Shown: one piece after another, positions 26,775 through 36,259 of the stretch
Layout of the letters: each line of letters begins with the position of its first letter
Position numbering within the stretch: position 1 is the stretch's first letter
Assembly: GCA_039640505.1 (NCBI GenBank)
Contig: CP046865.1
Coordinates: 1,240,001-1,304,000 of the forward strand
Direction of reading: 5' to 3'
Source: Rhodobacteraceae bacterium Araon29
Lineage (GTDB): Bacteria > Pseudomonadota > Alphaproteobacteria > Rhodobacterales > Rhodobacteraceae
DNA length: 64,000 bases
Made by a program: the position numbers and the translations under genes
The notes under the pieces: model-generated
The model's input: the letters and a program-made list of their open reading frames with translations, nothing else
Databases searched by the model: none
Told to the model about the DNA's origin: nothing

Positions 26775-27050
26775 TTCATACTCACTTTTTGCTGCTGCAT
26801 TTACTGCAATATCAGCAAGATTGAAATCAAATAGCCAAATATTTTGCAACCCCAAGCACATACCCGCAAAAATTGAGCAAAATATTTTTGCGATTCGCTT
26901 AGGTTTCTTTAAGCTCTTGCGTGATTAGATGGTTCTGATATGATCGAATTGCGTTGACGGGATGCGCGACGCAATAATTTTCAAAATCGGGCGATGATCG
27001 CGCGATGACACACCTCTTAATTAAAAGAGGGGAGCAAAAAGGAATATTAT

Positions 27051-27422
27051 ATGGCGCACCCAGTTGATCTACATGTGGGTAAACGAATTCGTCAACGCCG
27101 TTGGTTGGTTGGCATGACTCAGCAGCAATTGGCTGAGCAAGTTGGTATAAAATTCCAACAAATCCAAAAATATGAAACAGGTGCGAACAGGGTCAGTGCG
27201 TCACGGCTTTGGGATATTTCGGAAGCTATGGAAGTTCCGGTAAACTTCTTTTTCGAAGGCATTGAGCACGAAGTGGCAGCTACTGGTTCTAATGAATCTG
27301 TTCCAGCGGATTTAATGGGTGACAAAGAGGCCTTGGATTTGGTTCGGTCTTATTACTCAATTCCAGAGAATCAACGCCGTCGTTTGTTTGACCTTGCACG
27401 GGTTCTGAGTGACGTTGCTTAA
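27051..27422 (+). CDS. XRE-family regulator, PraR-like
   Basis: 123-residue regulator with an N-terminal Cro/CI helix-turn-helix: VGKRIRQRRWLVGMTQQQLAEQVGIKFQQIQKYETGANRVSASRLWDIS. This exact style is conserved in many alphaproteobacteria and includes PraR of rhizobia, which controls quorum-sensing and biofilm genes. The C-terminal half (DLVRSYYSIPENQRRRLFDLARVL) is also shared. GGA precedes the start, and a CCTCTT/AAGAGG inverted repeat lies about 25 bases upstream. The regulon here is unknown. Confidence 0.83.
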   Translation: MAHPVDLHVGKRIRQRRWLVGMTQQQLAEQVGIKFQQIQKYETGANRVSASRLWDISEAMEVPVNFFFEGIEHEVAATGSNESVPADLMGDKEALDLVRSYYSIPENQRRRLFDLARVLSDVA

Positions 27423-27470
27423 ACCAGCCTGCATATGGGGCGGGCGTCTTTAAAAGGGCAATAAGCGTCT

Positions 27471-28310
27471 ATGAGCATGTCAGATAGCTTGCGCAATCCC
27501 ATTTCTGAGGATGAACAAACAAACTTAATCGCCGTGGCCCACGAAATGGCAGAGGCTGCAAAAGTGGCCATATTACCCTATTTTAGGGGCTCTGATCTAA
27601 CATTGGAAAACAAGGATGCCGCAGGTTTTGATCCTGTTACTGCTGCCGATAAGGCGGCAGAACAGGCGATGCGAGACGTTCTTGCGACAAAGCGCCCTCA
27701 AGATGGAATTTGGGGTGAAGAGTTCGGCCGATCGCCCGGGGTGTCGGGGTTAAGCTGGGTTCTTGATCCCATTGATGGCACACGTGGGTTTATCAGCGGC
27801 ACCCCCACATGGGGGGTCCTAATCGCTCTTTCCGATCAGTCCGGCCCGCTTTTGGGCATTATAGATCAGCCTTACATTGGCGAGCGGTTTATTGGCGGGT
27901 TTGGCCAAGCTTACTATACTGGCCCTTTGGGGCAGCGTACTCTGGCGGCGCGGTCAGCGAATAGGGTGGATCAAGCAACGCTGTTTTCAACATACCCTGA
28001 GATCGGCACCAAAAAGGATTACCAAGGGTTTCGCGCTGTGGCCGATCACGCCAATTTAGTGCGCTATGGCGTTGATTGCTACGCCTATGCCTTGCTGGCC
28101 GCTGGGCAGATTGATTTGGTGATTGAAGCGGGTCTAAACGCCTATGATATTCAGGCACCGATCGCGGTCGTTGAGGCGGCAGGTGGATTGGTGACGAATT
28201 GGCAAGGCGGCCCTGCGCATCTTGGCGGTCAGGTGGTGGCTTGCGCCAGTCAAGATTTGCTCAACGAAGTTCTGCCGTTACTTGCGCCCTATGCGGTTGC
28301 GGCCAAATAA
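27471..28310 (+). CDS. hisN: histidinol-phosphatase, inositol-monophosphatase type
   Basis: 279-residue Mg2+-dependent phosphatase that likely removes phosphate from histidinol phosphate in histidine synthesis. Metal site motifs are GEEFGR (residues about 83-88), WVLDPIDGTRGFISG (about 100-114) and YDIQAPIAVVEAAGG near the C-terminus. The sequence pattern is that of HisN rather than SuhB. It ends one base before the next gene; the two are probably co-transcribed, though functionally distinct. Confidence 0.85.
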   Translation: MSMSDSLRNPISEDEQTNLIAVAHEMAEAAKVAILPYFRGSDLTLENKDAAGFDPVTAADKAAEQAMRDVLATKRPQDGIWGEEFGRSPGVSGLSWVLDPIDGTRGFISGTPTWGVLIALSDQSGPLLGIIDQPYIGERFIGGFGQAYYTGPLGQRTLAARSANRVDQATLFSTYPEIGTKKDYQGFRAVADHANLVRYGVDCYAYALLAAGQIDLVIEAGLNAYDIQAPIAVVEAAGGLVTNWQGGPAHLGGQVVACASQDLLNEVLPLLAPYAVAAK

Positions 28311-28311
28311 A

Positions 28312-29649
28312 ATGCAAGATCTCATCGTTCAAAATGCTGATCACATCCTAACGATGGATGACCAGCGCCTAGAATTGCGCGGCGCTGACATCCGTATTCG
28401 GGGCGGCCAAATCATCGAATTGGGTCAGAATCTTGCGGTGAAAAACGGCGATGAGCTTGTTGATGCGCGCGGCTGTGTGATTACACCGGGGTTGGTCAAC
28501 ACGCACCATCATCTGTATCAAACCCTGACCCGCGCTGTACCCAAGGCGCAGAATGCTTTGCTTTTTGGATGGCTGCAAACGCTCTATCCGATCTGGGCGC
28601 GTTTTGGTCCGGATGAAATGCGCGTATCCGCTATGGTGGGCTTAGCTGAATTGGCCCTATCTGGCTGTACGCTTAGCTCGGATCATCTTTATCTTTATCC
28701 AAACGGCGCGCGGCTTGATGATACCATCGAGGCCGCGCATGAGGTTGGTATCCGGCTTTTTGCCACCCGTGGTTCCATGAGCATCGGCGAAAGCGATGGT
28801 GGTTTGCCGCCTGATGATCTGGTTGAGAAAGAAGACGACATCCTAAAAGACTGTATCCGTGTGATTGATCGCTTTCATGACCGTGATCCGTCCGCGCTTA
28901 TTCGGGTTGGTATCGCACCGTGTTCGCCCTTTTCGGTCAGCCGCGATTTGATGCGCGAGGCGGCGCTGTTGGCGCGTGATAAGTCGGTTCATCTGCATAC
29001 GCATCTGGCCGAAAACCAAGAGGATATTGATTACTCATTAGAAAAATTCGGCTGTCGCCCGGGGCAATATGCACAGGATTTAGGCTGGGTTGGCCCAGAT
29101 GTCTGGCACGCGCATTGTGTCAAACTTGACGCCTCAGAGCAGGCGCTTTTTGCAGAAACCAAAACGGGCGTGGCCCATTGTCCTTGCTCAAATTGCCGAT
29201 TGGGATCAGGCATCGCGCCGATTAGGCAGATGCGAGATCGCGGGGTGCCCGTTGGTTTGGGCGTTGATGGATCTGCCAGCAATGACAGCAGCAATTTAAT
29301 TCTTGAAGCGCGCCAAGCGATGTTGCTGCAGCGTGTGGCGTTTGGTGCCGATGCGATGTCGGCCCGCGAAGCATTGGAACTGGCCACCCGTGGAGGCGCC
29401 GATATTTTGGGCCGGCCGGAATGCGGTAGGCTTGCACCGGGCAAACGCGCCGATCTGGCCATATGGGATGTCTCAGGCTTAGAGACTGCCGGAAGCTGGG
29501 ACCCGGCAGCGCTTTTGCTCGCCGGCCCTATGACAGTGAAACATCTCTTTGTGGAAGGACAGCAGATTATCCGCGATCATGCCTTTACAAAGCTTGACTT
29601 GCCAGCCGTTATTGCCGAGCAAAACCGGTTGGCACGAAACCTGATGTGA
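28312..29649 (+). CDS. 8-oxoguanine deaminase (amidohydrolase)
   Basis: 445-residue TIM-barrel amidohydrolase. I start it at ATG 28312; an upstream frame overlaps hisN. Metal and catalytic motifs: NTHHHLYQTLTRAV, SDHLYLYPNGARLDD, LHTHLAEN, HCVKLD, and GLGVDGSASNDSSN. The sequence follows the 8-oxoguanine deaminase group (LFGWLQTLYPIW, TRGSMSIGESDGGLPPD), which turns oxidised guanine into urate; AtzB-like hydrolases are relatives. Guanine deaminase lies 1 kb away, so the region has a purine-salvage or clean-up character. Confidence 0.85.
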   Translation: MQDLIVQNADHILTMDDQRLELRGADIRIRGGQIIELGQNLAVKNGDELVDARGCVITPGLVNTHHHLYQTLTRAVPKAQNALLFGWLQTLYPIWARFGPDEMRVSAMVGLAELALSGCTLSSDHLYLYPNGARLDDTIEAAHEVGIRLFATRGSMSIGESDGGLPPDDLVEKEDDILKDCIRVIDRFHDRDPSALIRVGIAPCSPFSVSRDLMREAALLARDKSVHLHTHLAENQEDIDYSLEKFGCRPGQYAQDLGWVGPDVWHAHCVKLDASEQALFAETKTGVAHCPCSNCRLGSGIAPIRQMRDRGVPVGLGVDGSASNDSSNLILEARQAMLLQRVAFGADAMSAREALELATRGGADILGRPECGRLAPGKRADLAIWDVSGLETAGSWDPAALLLAGPMTVKHLFVEGQQIIRDHAFTKLDLPAVIAEQNRLARNLM

Positions 29650-29671
29650 TCAAAACTATTTTAGGTTTGGA

Positions 29672-30444
29672 TCACAAAGCTGCCGCAATAATTTTTGTCT
29701 CATACTCTACAGTGATCTGACCATCGGCATCACCGGATGCGGAAAGCAGCGCATTGAGCGCAGCCTCTGTCGCCTCTGGGTTGGCTTTACGAGCAGCTTG
29801 ATAGCGGGTTGAAGATTGGGCTATTTGTTTAAAACCCTTGGGCGATATTTTACGCACCCAAGGATAGCGCTCGGTGCTCACTTGGCTAAATCCGGCCTCT
29901 TTGGCCTCACCCGCGCTGTCAAAGCCGCGATAATGCCGCGAGTAATTTGGCGACAGCCGTTCAAGTAAATCTTCATAGCCAGCAAGAAACGCACTTCGTT
30001 TCCAATTGCGATTGTTTTCGATCAGGAAAAGCACGCCGCTTGGGGATAAAGCCCGCAAGGCTTCCCTAAAAAAGGCGGCCCTTCAAACCAATGTACCGCT
30101 TGCGCGACAGTTATGATATCTGCGCTCTGCTCAGCAAGAGGAAGGTCTTCGGCAGGGCAAACTGCATAGCATATTCCAGCGTTACCTGCATTTTTAGCGG
30201 CGGAAACCATGTCTGCGTTGATATCAAACCCCAAAATTTTGGTATTTGGAAACAATGCGCCAAGTTGCCGCGTCAATTTTCCCGTGCCGCAACCGATATC
30301 GCAAATCAGGTGTGGTATCGGGCAATGCTGTTTTATAAGCTCTAACGCGGCTAGGGGATACTGTGGCCGCGCAGCTTCATAGTCCTTCTGCAATCCGGAA
30401 AAGGCGCTTTTTCTGTGGTTGCCGTCTTGGTGATACGTTTTCAT
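29672..30444 (-). pseudogene. SAM-dependent methyltransferase gene with one frameshift
   Basis: Reading leftward from ATG 30444 the product begins MKTYHQDGNHRKSAFSG and has motif I DIGCGTGKLTRQLG, so it is a class I methyltransferase of the UbiE/TAM type. After QAVHWFEG the frame shifts at a C-run, + strand 30079-30081; in the other frame the protein continues AAFFREALRALSPSGVLFL and runs to 29672. Loss of a single G in a GGGG-like run on the coding strand explains it. The remainder is intact, so this may be recent decay, phase variation or sequencing error. Confidence 0.8.
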
Positions 30445-30613
30445 AAGAAAGTGTCAAATATTTGGTTATGAAATTATAAAATTCTCTAGCGGAAAATAAC
30501 AAAGCAAATGTGTAACCGTGCGCTGACCTTAGCACGAGAAATCTGTCATTCATAGAATGCATACAATGGAAGCGGTCAACTTCGGGCCGAGAAAATGATG
30601 GATAAGGTCAGTG

Positions 30614-31924
30614 CTATGTGGGCGTCTTTACCAAATTTCCCTGCACCCAAACCGCGTGAATGGCGCGGTCGTCGCCCATCATAATGGTTGGGAACAATGC
30701 GCTCCATAGGTCATCGGCTCGAACTGCTCGTTGAGAAATTGCCGGAGTTGATTGCAGATCCAACACCACGATATCTGCAAACTTACCCGGATCAAGTGTG
30801 CCGATTTGCGGATCAAGGTGCAGGGCTTTGGCCGATCCCGCAGTGGCTAGCCACATCAGTTCGGCAGGATGCAGCACGGTGCCGTTTAACTGGCCAATCT
30901 CATAGGCGCTAGCCATGGTGCGCAGCATCGAAAAACTGGACCCGCCGCCAGTGTCGGTGGCCAGTCCAATGCGCTGACCTGCCGCCATAAGCCCACCCAT
31001 GTCAAAGAGGCCTGAGCCAATGAAAGCATTCGATGTCGGGCAATGCACCAGCGCCGCGCCAACTTCTTTTAGGCGATCTTTTTCGCGTGGCTCAAGATGG
31101 ATCGCATGGCCATAAACGCCGCGCTCACCCAGAAGGCCGTAACGTTCATAAGTGTCCAGATAATCGCGGGCCTTTGGAAACAATGCCCGCACCCATTCGA
31201 TCTCATCGACTTGCTCGCTCAGGTGGGTTTGCATAAGGCATTCGGGGTGCTCTGCCCAAAGCGCACCCAAAGCGGCAAGCTGTTCGGGTGAAGAGGTGGG
31301 GGAAAACCGTGGCGTGATGGCATAGTTCAACCGGTCTTTGCCATGATATTTCTGCAGTAATGCTTTGCTGTCATCATAAGCTGCTTGCGGCGTGTCACAC
31401 AGGCCTTCGGGGGCATTTCGGTCCATGCAGGTTTTACCCGCAACCACACACAAACCGCGTTTGGCGGCAGCCTCGAAGAGCGCGCTGACGCTGACCGGGC
31501 TGATGGTGCAGTAGCTGGAAAGGGCGGTGGTGCCATGGGACAGTGCTAAATCCAGATAACGTTCGGCAATTGTGGCGGCATAGTGCGGATCATCAAAGCG
31601 CATTTCTTCCGGAAATGTATAGGTATTCAGCCAGTCAATCAGCCGCTTGCCCCAACTGGCGATGATGGCTGTTTGCGGATAATGCACATGGGCATCGACA
31701 AATCCCGCAACCAGCAGTTTGTCGCCGTAATCGATGACCTCGGCCCGGGGGTGAGCCGCGCGTAATTCATCGCCAGCGCCGATGGCTTTAATTTTTCCCG
31801 CACGGATTAAAATACCGCCCTTACTGTCGGTTTGCGTGGCAGCCTCTCCGCCTTGTTCAAACGGGTTATCCACGAAGCGCAGGGTTTGCCCGAGCAAAAG
31901 TATGTCGCAGGTGCTTGCAGCCAT
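30614..31924 (-). CDS. guaD: guanine deaminase
   Basis: Zinc amidohydrolase converting guanine to xanthine. 436 residues, normal length. Motifs: FVDAHVHYPQT (HxH metal ligands), LMQTHLSEQVDEI, YGHAIHLE and GLATDTGGGSSFSMLRTM, matching GuaD. It stands 170 bases upstream of the broken methyltransferase gene on the same strand and near 8-oxoguanine deaminase. Confidence 0.94.
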   Translation of the reverse strand: MAASTCDILLLGQTLRFVDNPFEQGGEAATQTDSKGGILIRAGKIKAIGAGDELRAAHPRAEVIDYGDKLLVAGFVDAHVHYPQTAIIASWGKRLIDWLNTYTFPEEMRFDDPHYAATIAERYLDLALSHGTTALSSYCTISPVSVSALFEAAAKRGLCVVAGKTCMDRNAPEGLCDTPQAAYDDSKALLQKYHGKDRLNYAITPRFSPTSSPEQLAALGALWAEHPECLMQTHLSEQVDEIEWVRALFPKARDYLDTYERYGLLGERGVYGHAIHLEPREKDRLKEVGAALVHCPTSNAFIGSGLFDMGGLMAAGQRIGLATDTGGGSSFSMLRTMASAYEIGQLNGTVLHPAELMWLATAGSAKALHLDPQIGTLDPGKFADIVVLDLQSTPAISQRAVRADDLWSALFPTIMMGDDRAIHAVWVQGNLVKTPT

Positions 31925-32060
31925 GGTTTAATTACGCTTTCTTGTGAATGTTAGCGAATTTACCATAAAGATCATCTCAGGCCCCGTAAACTAGGGGATT
32001 GTCATTGTTTTTTTGTAACTGTTGTTAGTATCAAGGTCGCAACGTGCGAAAGGTCCTACC

Positions 32061-33452
32061 ATGCAAAACCAAGACAGCTTAATGGCGCCAGATCATGATG
32101 CAAATGGGGCTGCCTATGTGCTTGACCGCCGCGCTGTTTCAGCCATCCTTTATGCGGTTGAAGTGCAGGACCGAGAGCAACTGATCACATTGATTGAACC
32201 GTTGCACGCCGCTGATGTGGCCGATCTTTTAGAACAAATCACAGCTTATGACCGCCGCCGGCTTATTGCGCTTTATGACCGCGAATTTGATGGTGACATT
32301 CTGGCCGAGCTTGACGAAGGGCTACGCGAAGAGGTTGTCACGCTTCTGTCACCCGAAGTGCTAGCAGGTGCGGTGCGAGAGCTGGAAAGCGATGAGGTTG
32401 TCGATCTTTTAGAAGATTTGGAAACACCTCAGCAAGAGGCAATCCTCAAGGCTCTAGATGACAGTGACCGTATCGCTGTTGAGCAATCTCTCACCTATCC
32501 GGAATTTTCTGCCGCCCGTTTGATGCAGCGCGAAGTGGTATTCGCACCGGAGCATTGGACCGTTGGTGAAGCCATTGACCACCTTCGAAACGCAGAGGAA
32601 CTGCCCGAGCAATTCTATCATGTAATCCTTGTGGATCCCAAAATACATCCAATCGGCAATGTCACACTTGGCCGGTTGATGTCGTCGCAGCGCGACATGC
32701 CGCTTATGTCCATTAAAGAAGAAACCTTTCGCACCATACCGGCCGCGCAAGATGAAGAAGATGTGGCCTATGCGTTTAATCAATACCATTTAATTTCTGC
32801 ACCCGTGGTAAATTCCGATGGGCGGCTCATCGGTGTTATAACCATTGATGACGCGATGGCCGTGCTTGATGAAGAACACGAAGAAGATATCCTTAGGCTT
32901 GCTGGGGTCGGTGATAACAGGCTGAGCGACACGGTGCTTGAAACCACGCGCCAGCGGTTTCCATGGCTGGCGGTAAATTTGATCACGGCAGTGGGTGCTT
33001 CGTTGGTCATTGCCCAGTTCGAAGCAACGATAGCGCAGTTTGTTGCGCTGGCGGTCCTGATGCCAATCATTGCCTCGATGGGCGGCAATGCTGGCACTCA
33101 GAGTCTGACCATTGCAGTGCGCGCTATTGCCACCAAAGACCTTACGGGGTCCAATTTTTTACGTATTATTCGACGCGAAGCCTTGGTTGGTTTGATCAAC
33201 GGGGCAGTGTTTGCCGTGGTGATGGGGGTCATCGGTGTGATCTGGTTCGGATCCCCGCAATTGGGGTATGTGATCGCCTTGGCCATGGTGATCAATTTGC
33301 TCATCGCCGGGCTTGCCGGAACCGGTGTGCCAATATTGCTTGATAAGCTGGGGATTGATCCAGCGCTGGCATCGGGTGCATTTGTGACCACGGTGACAGA
33401 TGTGGTCGGCTTTTTTGCCTTTCTCGGGCTTGCAGCCTTGGTGCTGTTTTGA
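32061..33452 (+). CDS. mgtE: MgtE-type magnesium transporter
   Basis: 463-residue Mg2+ channel. Start at 32061 follows AAAGG. N-terminal superhelical Mg-sensing domain (LHAADVADLLEQI), two CBS domains (about 145-265), plug helix, then five-helix membrane domain about 285-463 with AVLMPIIASMGGNAGTQSLT, the pore segment of MgtE. Probably gated by cytoplasmic Mg2+. Its stop overlaps the fthC start (TTGA) by three bases, so it heads a packed forward run. Confidence 0.94.
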   Translation: MQNQDSLMAPDHDANGAAYVLDRRAVSAILYAVEVQDREQLITLIEPLHAADVADLLEQITAYDRRRLIALYDREFDGDILAELDEGLREEVVTLLSPEVLAGAVRELESDEVVDLLEDLETPQQEAILKALDDSDRIAVEQSLTYPEFSAARLMQREVVFAPEHWTVGEAIDHLRNAEELPEQFYHVILVDPKIHPIGNVTLGRLMSSQRDMPLMSIKEETFRTIPAAQDEEDVAYAFNQYHLISAPVVNSDGRLIGVITIDDAMAVLDEEHEEDILRLAGVGDNRLSDTVLETTRQRFPWLAVNLITAVGASLVIAQFEATIAQFVALAVLMPIIASMGGNAGTQSLTIAVRAIATKDLTGSNFLRIIRREALVGLINGAVFAVVMGVIGVIWFGSPQLGYVIALAMVINLLIAGLAGTGVPILLDKLGIDPALASGAFVTTVTDVVGFFAFLGLAALVLF

Positions 33453-34021
33453 GCGCGCTTGATGCGGCGAAAGCAGCGGCGCGTAAGGCGGCGTTTTCAC
33501 GCCGGAAATTGGCGCACGCAGCCGATAGCGGAACCGGCGCAGGGCTGTTATCATCGGTTCTTGCGGGGTATCGCGGGGTGCCTTTGGCCGGCTATATGCC
33601 AATTCGCAGTGAAATTGACCCACGCCCGGCGATGGAAGAGTCCAGTGCGCATGGCGTCGTTGGGGTGCCGGTGATCGAGGCGGCGGGCGCACCGCTGAAA
33701 TTTTCCAACTGGGAACCCGGCTGCCAGATGAAAGAGGGTCCCTTTGGTGCAAAAGTACCTGCAATGGATGCGTTTTTCGAACCTGAAGTGGTGATCGTGC
33801 CCTTGGTTGCATTTGATCGGCGCGGTGGCCGTTTAGGTTATGGCGGCGGCTTTTATGACCGAACGCTTGAGCTGTTGCGCAGCAGGCGCGCGACACTGGC
33901 AATCGGCTTTGCCTACGCGGCTCAAGTGGCTGAGGTATTGCCGTTAGAGCCCACTGATCAGCCTTTGGATATGATCGTAACTGAAACGGAGATTATTGAA
34001 CTCTCGGGAAGGAAATCATGA
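33449..34021 (+). CDS. fthC: 5-formyltetrahydrofolate cyclo-ligase
   Basis: 190-residue ATP-dependent enzyme returning 5-formyl-THF to 5,10-methenyl-THF. The start is TTG 33449, inside the mgtE stop region. Conserved parts: LAGYMPIRSEIDPRP, VVIVPLVAFDRRGGRLGYGGGFYDRTL. 6S RNA often precedes this gene in proteobacteria, but there is no room here. Its stop overlaps the next gene (ATGA). Confidence 0.93.
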   Translation: MSALDAAKAAARKAAFSRRKLAHAADSGTGAGLLSSVLAGYRGVPLAGYMPIRSEIDPRPAMEESSAHGVVGVPVIEAAGAPLKFSNWEPGCQMKEGPFGAKVPAMDAFFEPEVVIVPLVAFDRRGGRLGYGGGFYDRTLELLRSRRATLAIGFAYAAQVAEVLPLEPTDQPLDMIVTETEIIELSGRKS

Positions 34022-34488
34022 GCGTTTTGCATGACTATAGTGCCACCATTACGTGGACCGGAAACCGTGGTGTGGGAACATCGCGCTATAACGCCTATGA
34101 CCGCAGTTGGGATTTGGCCAGCCCCGGAAAGCCAGTGCTCCAATGCTCAAACGATCCGTTATTGGGTGGAAATGCATCTCTCTATAATCCCGAAGATATG
34201 CTGATTGCGGCGCTTAGTGCTTGTCATATGCTCTGGTATCTGCATTTGGCCTCGGATGCGGACATCATTATTGAAAGCTATAAAGACTCCCCATCAGCTC
34301 AAGGCGAAACCTTGAAAAATGGGGCCAGCCGGTTTGTTTCTGCAACCCTAAAGCCCGAAATTAGCCTGCGCGCTGGCGCAGATTTTGAACGAGCAGACCA
34401 ACTGCATCATCAGGTACATCATTTTTGCTTCATTTCGCGGTCGGTTAATTTTCCAGTAAATTATGCAGCAAAATATTCGCTTGTTTAA
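34018..34488 (+). CDS. OsmC-family protein
   Basis: 156-residue OsmC/Ohr-type peroxidase candidate. Two conserved cysteines are visible, in AALSACHMLWYLHLA and HHFCFISRS, giving the pair needed for organic hydroperoxide reduction. ATG overlaps the fthC stop (ATGA), implying coupling. Forms dimers in known members. Substrate not determined. Confidence 0.87.
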   Translation: MSVLHDYSATITWTGNRGVGTSRYNAYDRSWDLASPGKPVLQCSNDPLLGGNASLYNPEDMLIAALSACHMLWYLHLASDADIIIESYKDSPSAQGETLKNGASRFVSATLKPEISLRAGADFERADQLHHQVHHFCFISRSVNFPVNYAAKYSLV

Positions 34489-34537
34489 TACCAGTTTTTC
34501 TTGCGCTTTGCCGCGTTGACCCCTAGGGCTGATAGCT

Positions 34538-35350
34538 ATGAGAATATTGTTTTTGGGTGATGTGATGGGCCGTGCGGGACGCACGGCAGTCAGCGAGCAT
34601 CTCGGCCGTCTACGCGCCGAGCTCAAGCTTGATATTGTCATAGTGAACGGTGAAAATGCCACCAGTGGATCGGGGCTCAGCCCAGATCATGCCAAAGTGC
34701 TTTTGCAAGCGGGCGCTGATTGTATCACCCTTGGTGATCATGCCTTTGATCAAAAGGATATGCTGAGCTTTATTGAACAAGAGCCACGGATTATAAGGCC
34801 GCTCAATTTTGCCAAATCGGCGCCTGGGCGGGGTGTCTACATCGCCTCTGATGCCCGCGGCCGCCGGGTTTTGGTCACGCAGGTCTTGGGGCAGGTCTTT
34901 ATGAAACGCCCGTTTGATGACCCCTTCAGTGCGCTGGATGAGGTGTTGCGCCGCCATCCGCTTGGCGGGCAAATTCAAGCCAGCATTGTTGATATTCATT
35001 GTGAGGCAACTTCGGAAAAAATGGCCGTCGGGCATTTTTGCGATGGCAAGGTGAGTGCCGTGGTGGGAACGCATACTCATGTGCCAACAGCTGACGCAAT
35101 GATTTTGCCCTCTGGTAGCGCATATCAAAGTGATGCTGGCATGTGTGGTGACTACAATAGTGTCATCGGCATGGACAAAGCCGAGCCGCTGCGCCGGTTT
35201 ATCACGGGAATGTCCAAGGCCCGCTTCACACCAGCGGCAGGCGAAGCAACACTTTGTGGGCTTTATGTGGAAACGGATGACGCCACGGGTCTGGCGCAGA
35301 ACGTCAATATGATCCGCGTTGGTGGCCGATTGGCCCAAAGCACCCCGTGA
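34538..35350 (+). CDS. YmdB-family metallophosphoesterase
   Basis: 270-residue calcineurin-like phosphoesterase of the TIGR00282 group; the Bacillus member hydrolyses cyclic nucleotides. Motifs: FLGDVMGRAGR, NGENATSGSG, LGDHAFDQ, VDIHCEATSEK, GTHTHVPTAD, supplying the dinuclear metal site. Next gene begins at an overlapping GTGA. Confidence 0.9.
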   Translation: MRILFLGDVMGRAGRTAVSEHLGRLRAELKLDIVIVNGENATSGSGLSPDHAKVLLQAGADCITLGDHAFDQKDMLSFIEQEPRIIRPLNFAKSAPGRGVYIASDARGRRVLVTQVLGQVFMKRPFDDPFSALDEVLRRHPLGGQIQASIVDIHCEATSEKMAVGHFCDGKVSAVVGTHTHVPTADAMILPSGSAYQSDAGMCGDYNSVIGMDKAEPLRRFITGMSKARFTPAAGEATLCGLYVETDDATGLAQNVNMIRVGGRLAQSTP

Positions 35351-36246
35351 CTCTCGCCCGAGTATGGCCGTTCTTAGTATTGCTGGCTATGGGTGCCGGC
35401 TGGGGCATGACCATTCCTTTAACGAAGATTGCTGTCTCAACCGGTTATCAACATTTTGGTTTGATATTTTGGCAATTGGCAATCTGTTCTGTCCTCTTGG
35501 GCGTTGTACAAACGCTGCGAGGTAGATGGCCTAAAGTCACTCCGGCAAACCTAAGGCTTTTTCTGATAATTGCCCTCGTAGGAACAATTCTGCCGAATTC
35601 TGCGTCTTATACCGCCGCAATCTATTTGCCCGGTGGCGTATTGAGTATTTTGATTTCAACAGTACCAATGTTTGCTTTTCCCATTGCCCTGATGATGGGG
35701 AACGATCGTTTTCAACTCCGGCGGTTAGGGGGGTTGGTCTTAGGGTTTATCGGCGTTTTGATTCTCATCGGACCTGAGGCGCGGCTATCGGAAAGCGCCA
35801 CTATCGGCTTTATCCTTTTGGGATTGGTGGCACCACTTTTTTACGGCTTTGAGGGAAATTATGTGGCGAAATATGGCACCCAAGGGCTTGATCCTGTGGA
35901 GACCTTGCTCGGCGCCTGTATTTTAGGGATAATTTTAATCTTCCCTACAACCCTTGCTAGCGGACAATGGATAGACCTCAGGCTGCCTTGGTCGGCGCCT
36001 GATTATGCGCTCTTTGTATCCTCACTGCTGCATGTATTTGTCTATACCACCTATGTTTGGCTGGTTGGCCGCGTAGGATCGGTTTTTGCGTCGCAAGTGA
36101 GCTATGCTGTTACGTTATTTGCGGTTTTCTGGTCCATCATCCTTTTGGGTGAGCGCCCGGGCCTTTGGTTCTGGGGCGCTTTGCTAATCATGCTTTTAGG
36201 TATGTTTTTGGTTGCGCCCCGGCGGCAAACTGCGAGTATAGACTAA
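35347..36246 (+). CDS. EamA/DMT-family transporter
   Basis: 299-residue drug/metabolite transporter with ten hydrophobic segments in two EamA repeats. GTG start 35347 overlaps the YmdB stop. The first half shows GWGMTIPLTKIAV, the second GLVAPLFYGFEGNYVAKY and SVFASQVSYAVTLFAVFWSIILLGERP. Direction and substrate unknown. Confidence 0.87.
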   Translation: MTLARVWPFLVLLAMGAGWGMTIPLTKIAVSTGYQHFGLIFWQLAICSVLLGVVQTLRGRWPKVTPANLRLFLIIALVGTILPNSASYTAAIYLPGGVLSILISTVPMFAFPIALMMGNDRFQLRRLGGLVLGFIGVLILIGPEARLSESATIGFILLGLVAPLFYGFEGNYVAKYGTQGLDPVETLLGACILGIILIFPTTLASGQWIDLRLPWSAPDYALFVSSLLHVFVYTTYVWLVGRVGSVFASQVSYAVTLFAVFWSIILLGERPGLWFWGALLIMLLGMFLVAPRRQTASID

Positions 36247-36259
36247 AGAGGGCTGCGCA

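Noticed and set aside
33440-33460. 6S RNA gene upstream of fthC
   Set aside because: mgtE and fthC overlap, leaving no space.
33159-33902. 247-codon reverse frame across mgtE and fthC
   Set aside because: Opposite strand to two well-supported genes; sequence has no protein-like pattern.
34610-35338. 242-codon reverse frame opposite the YmdB-type gene
   Set aside because: Shadow of an established gene, without conserved motifs.
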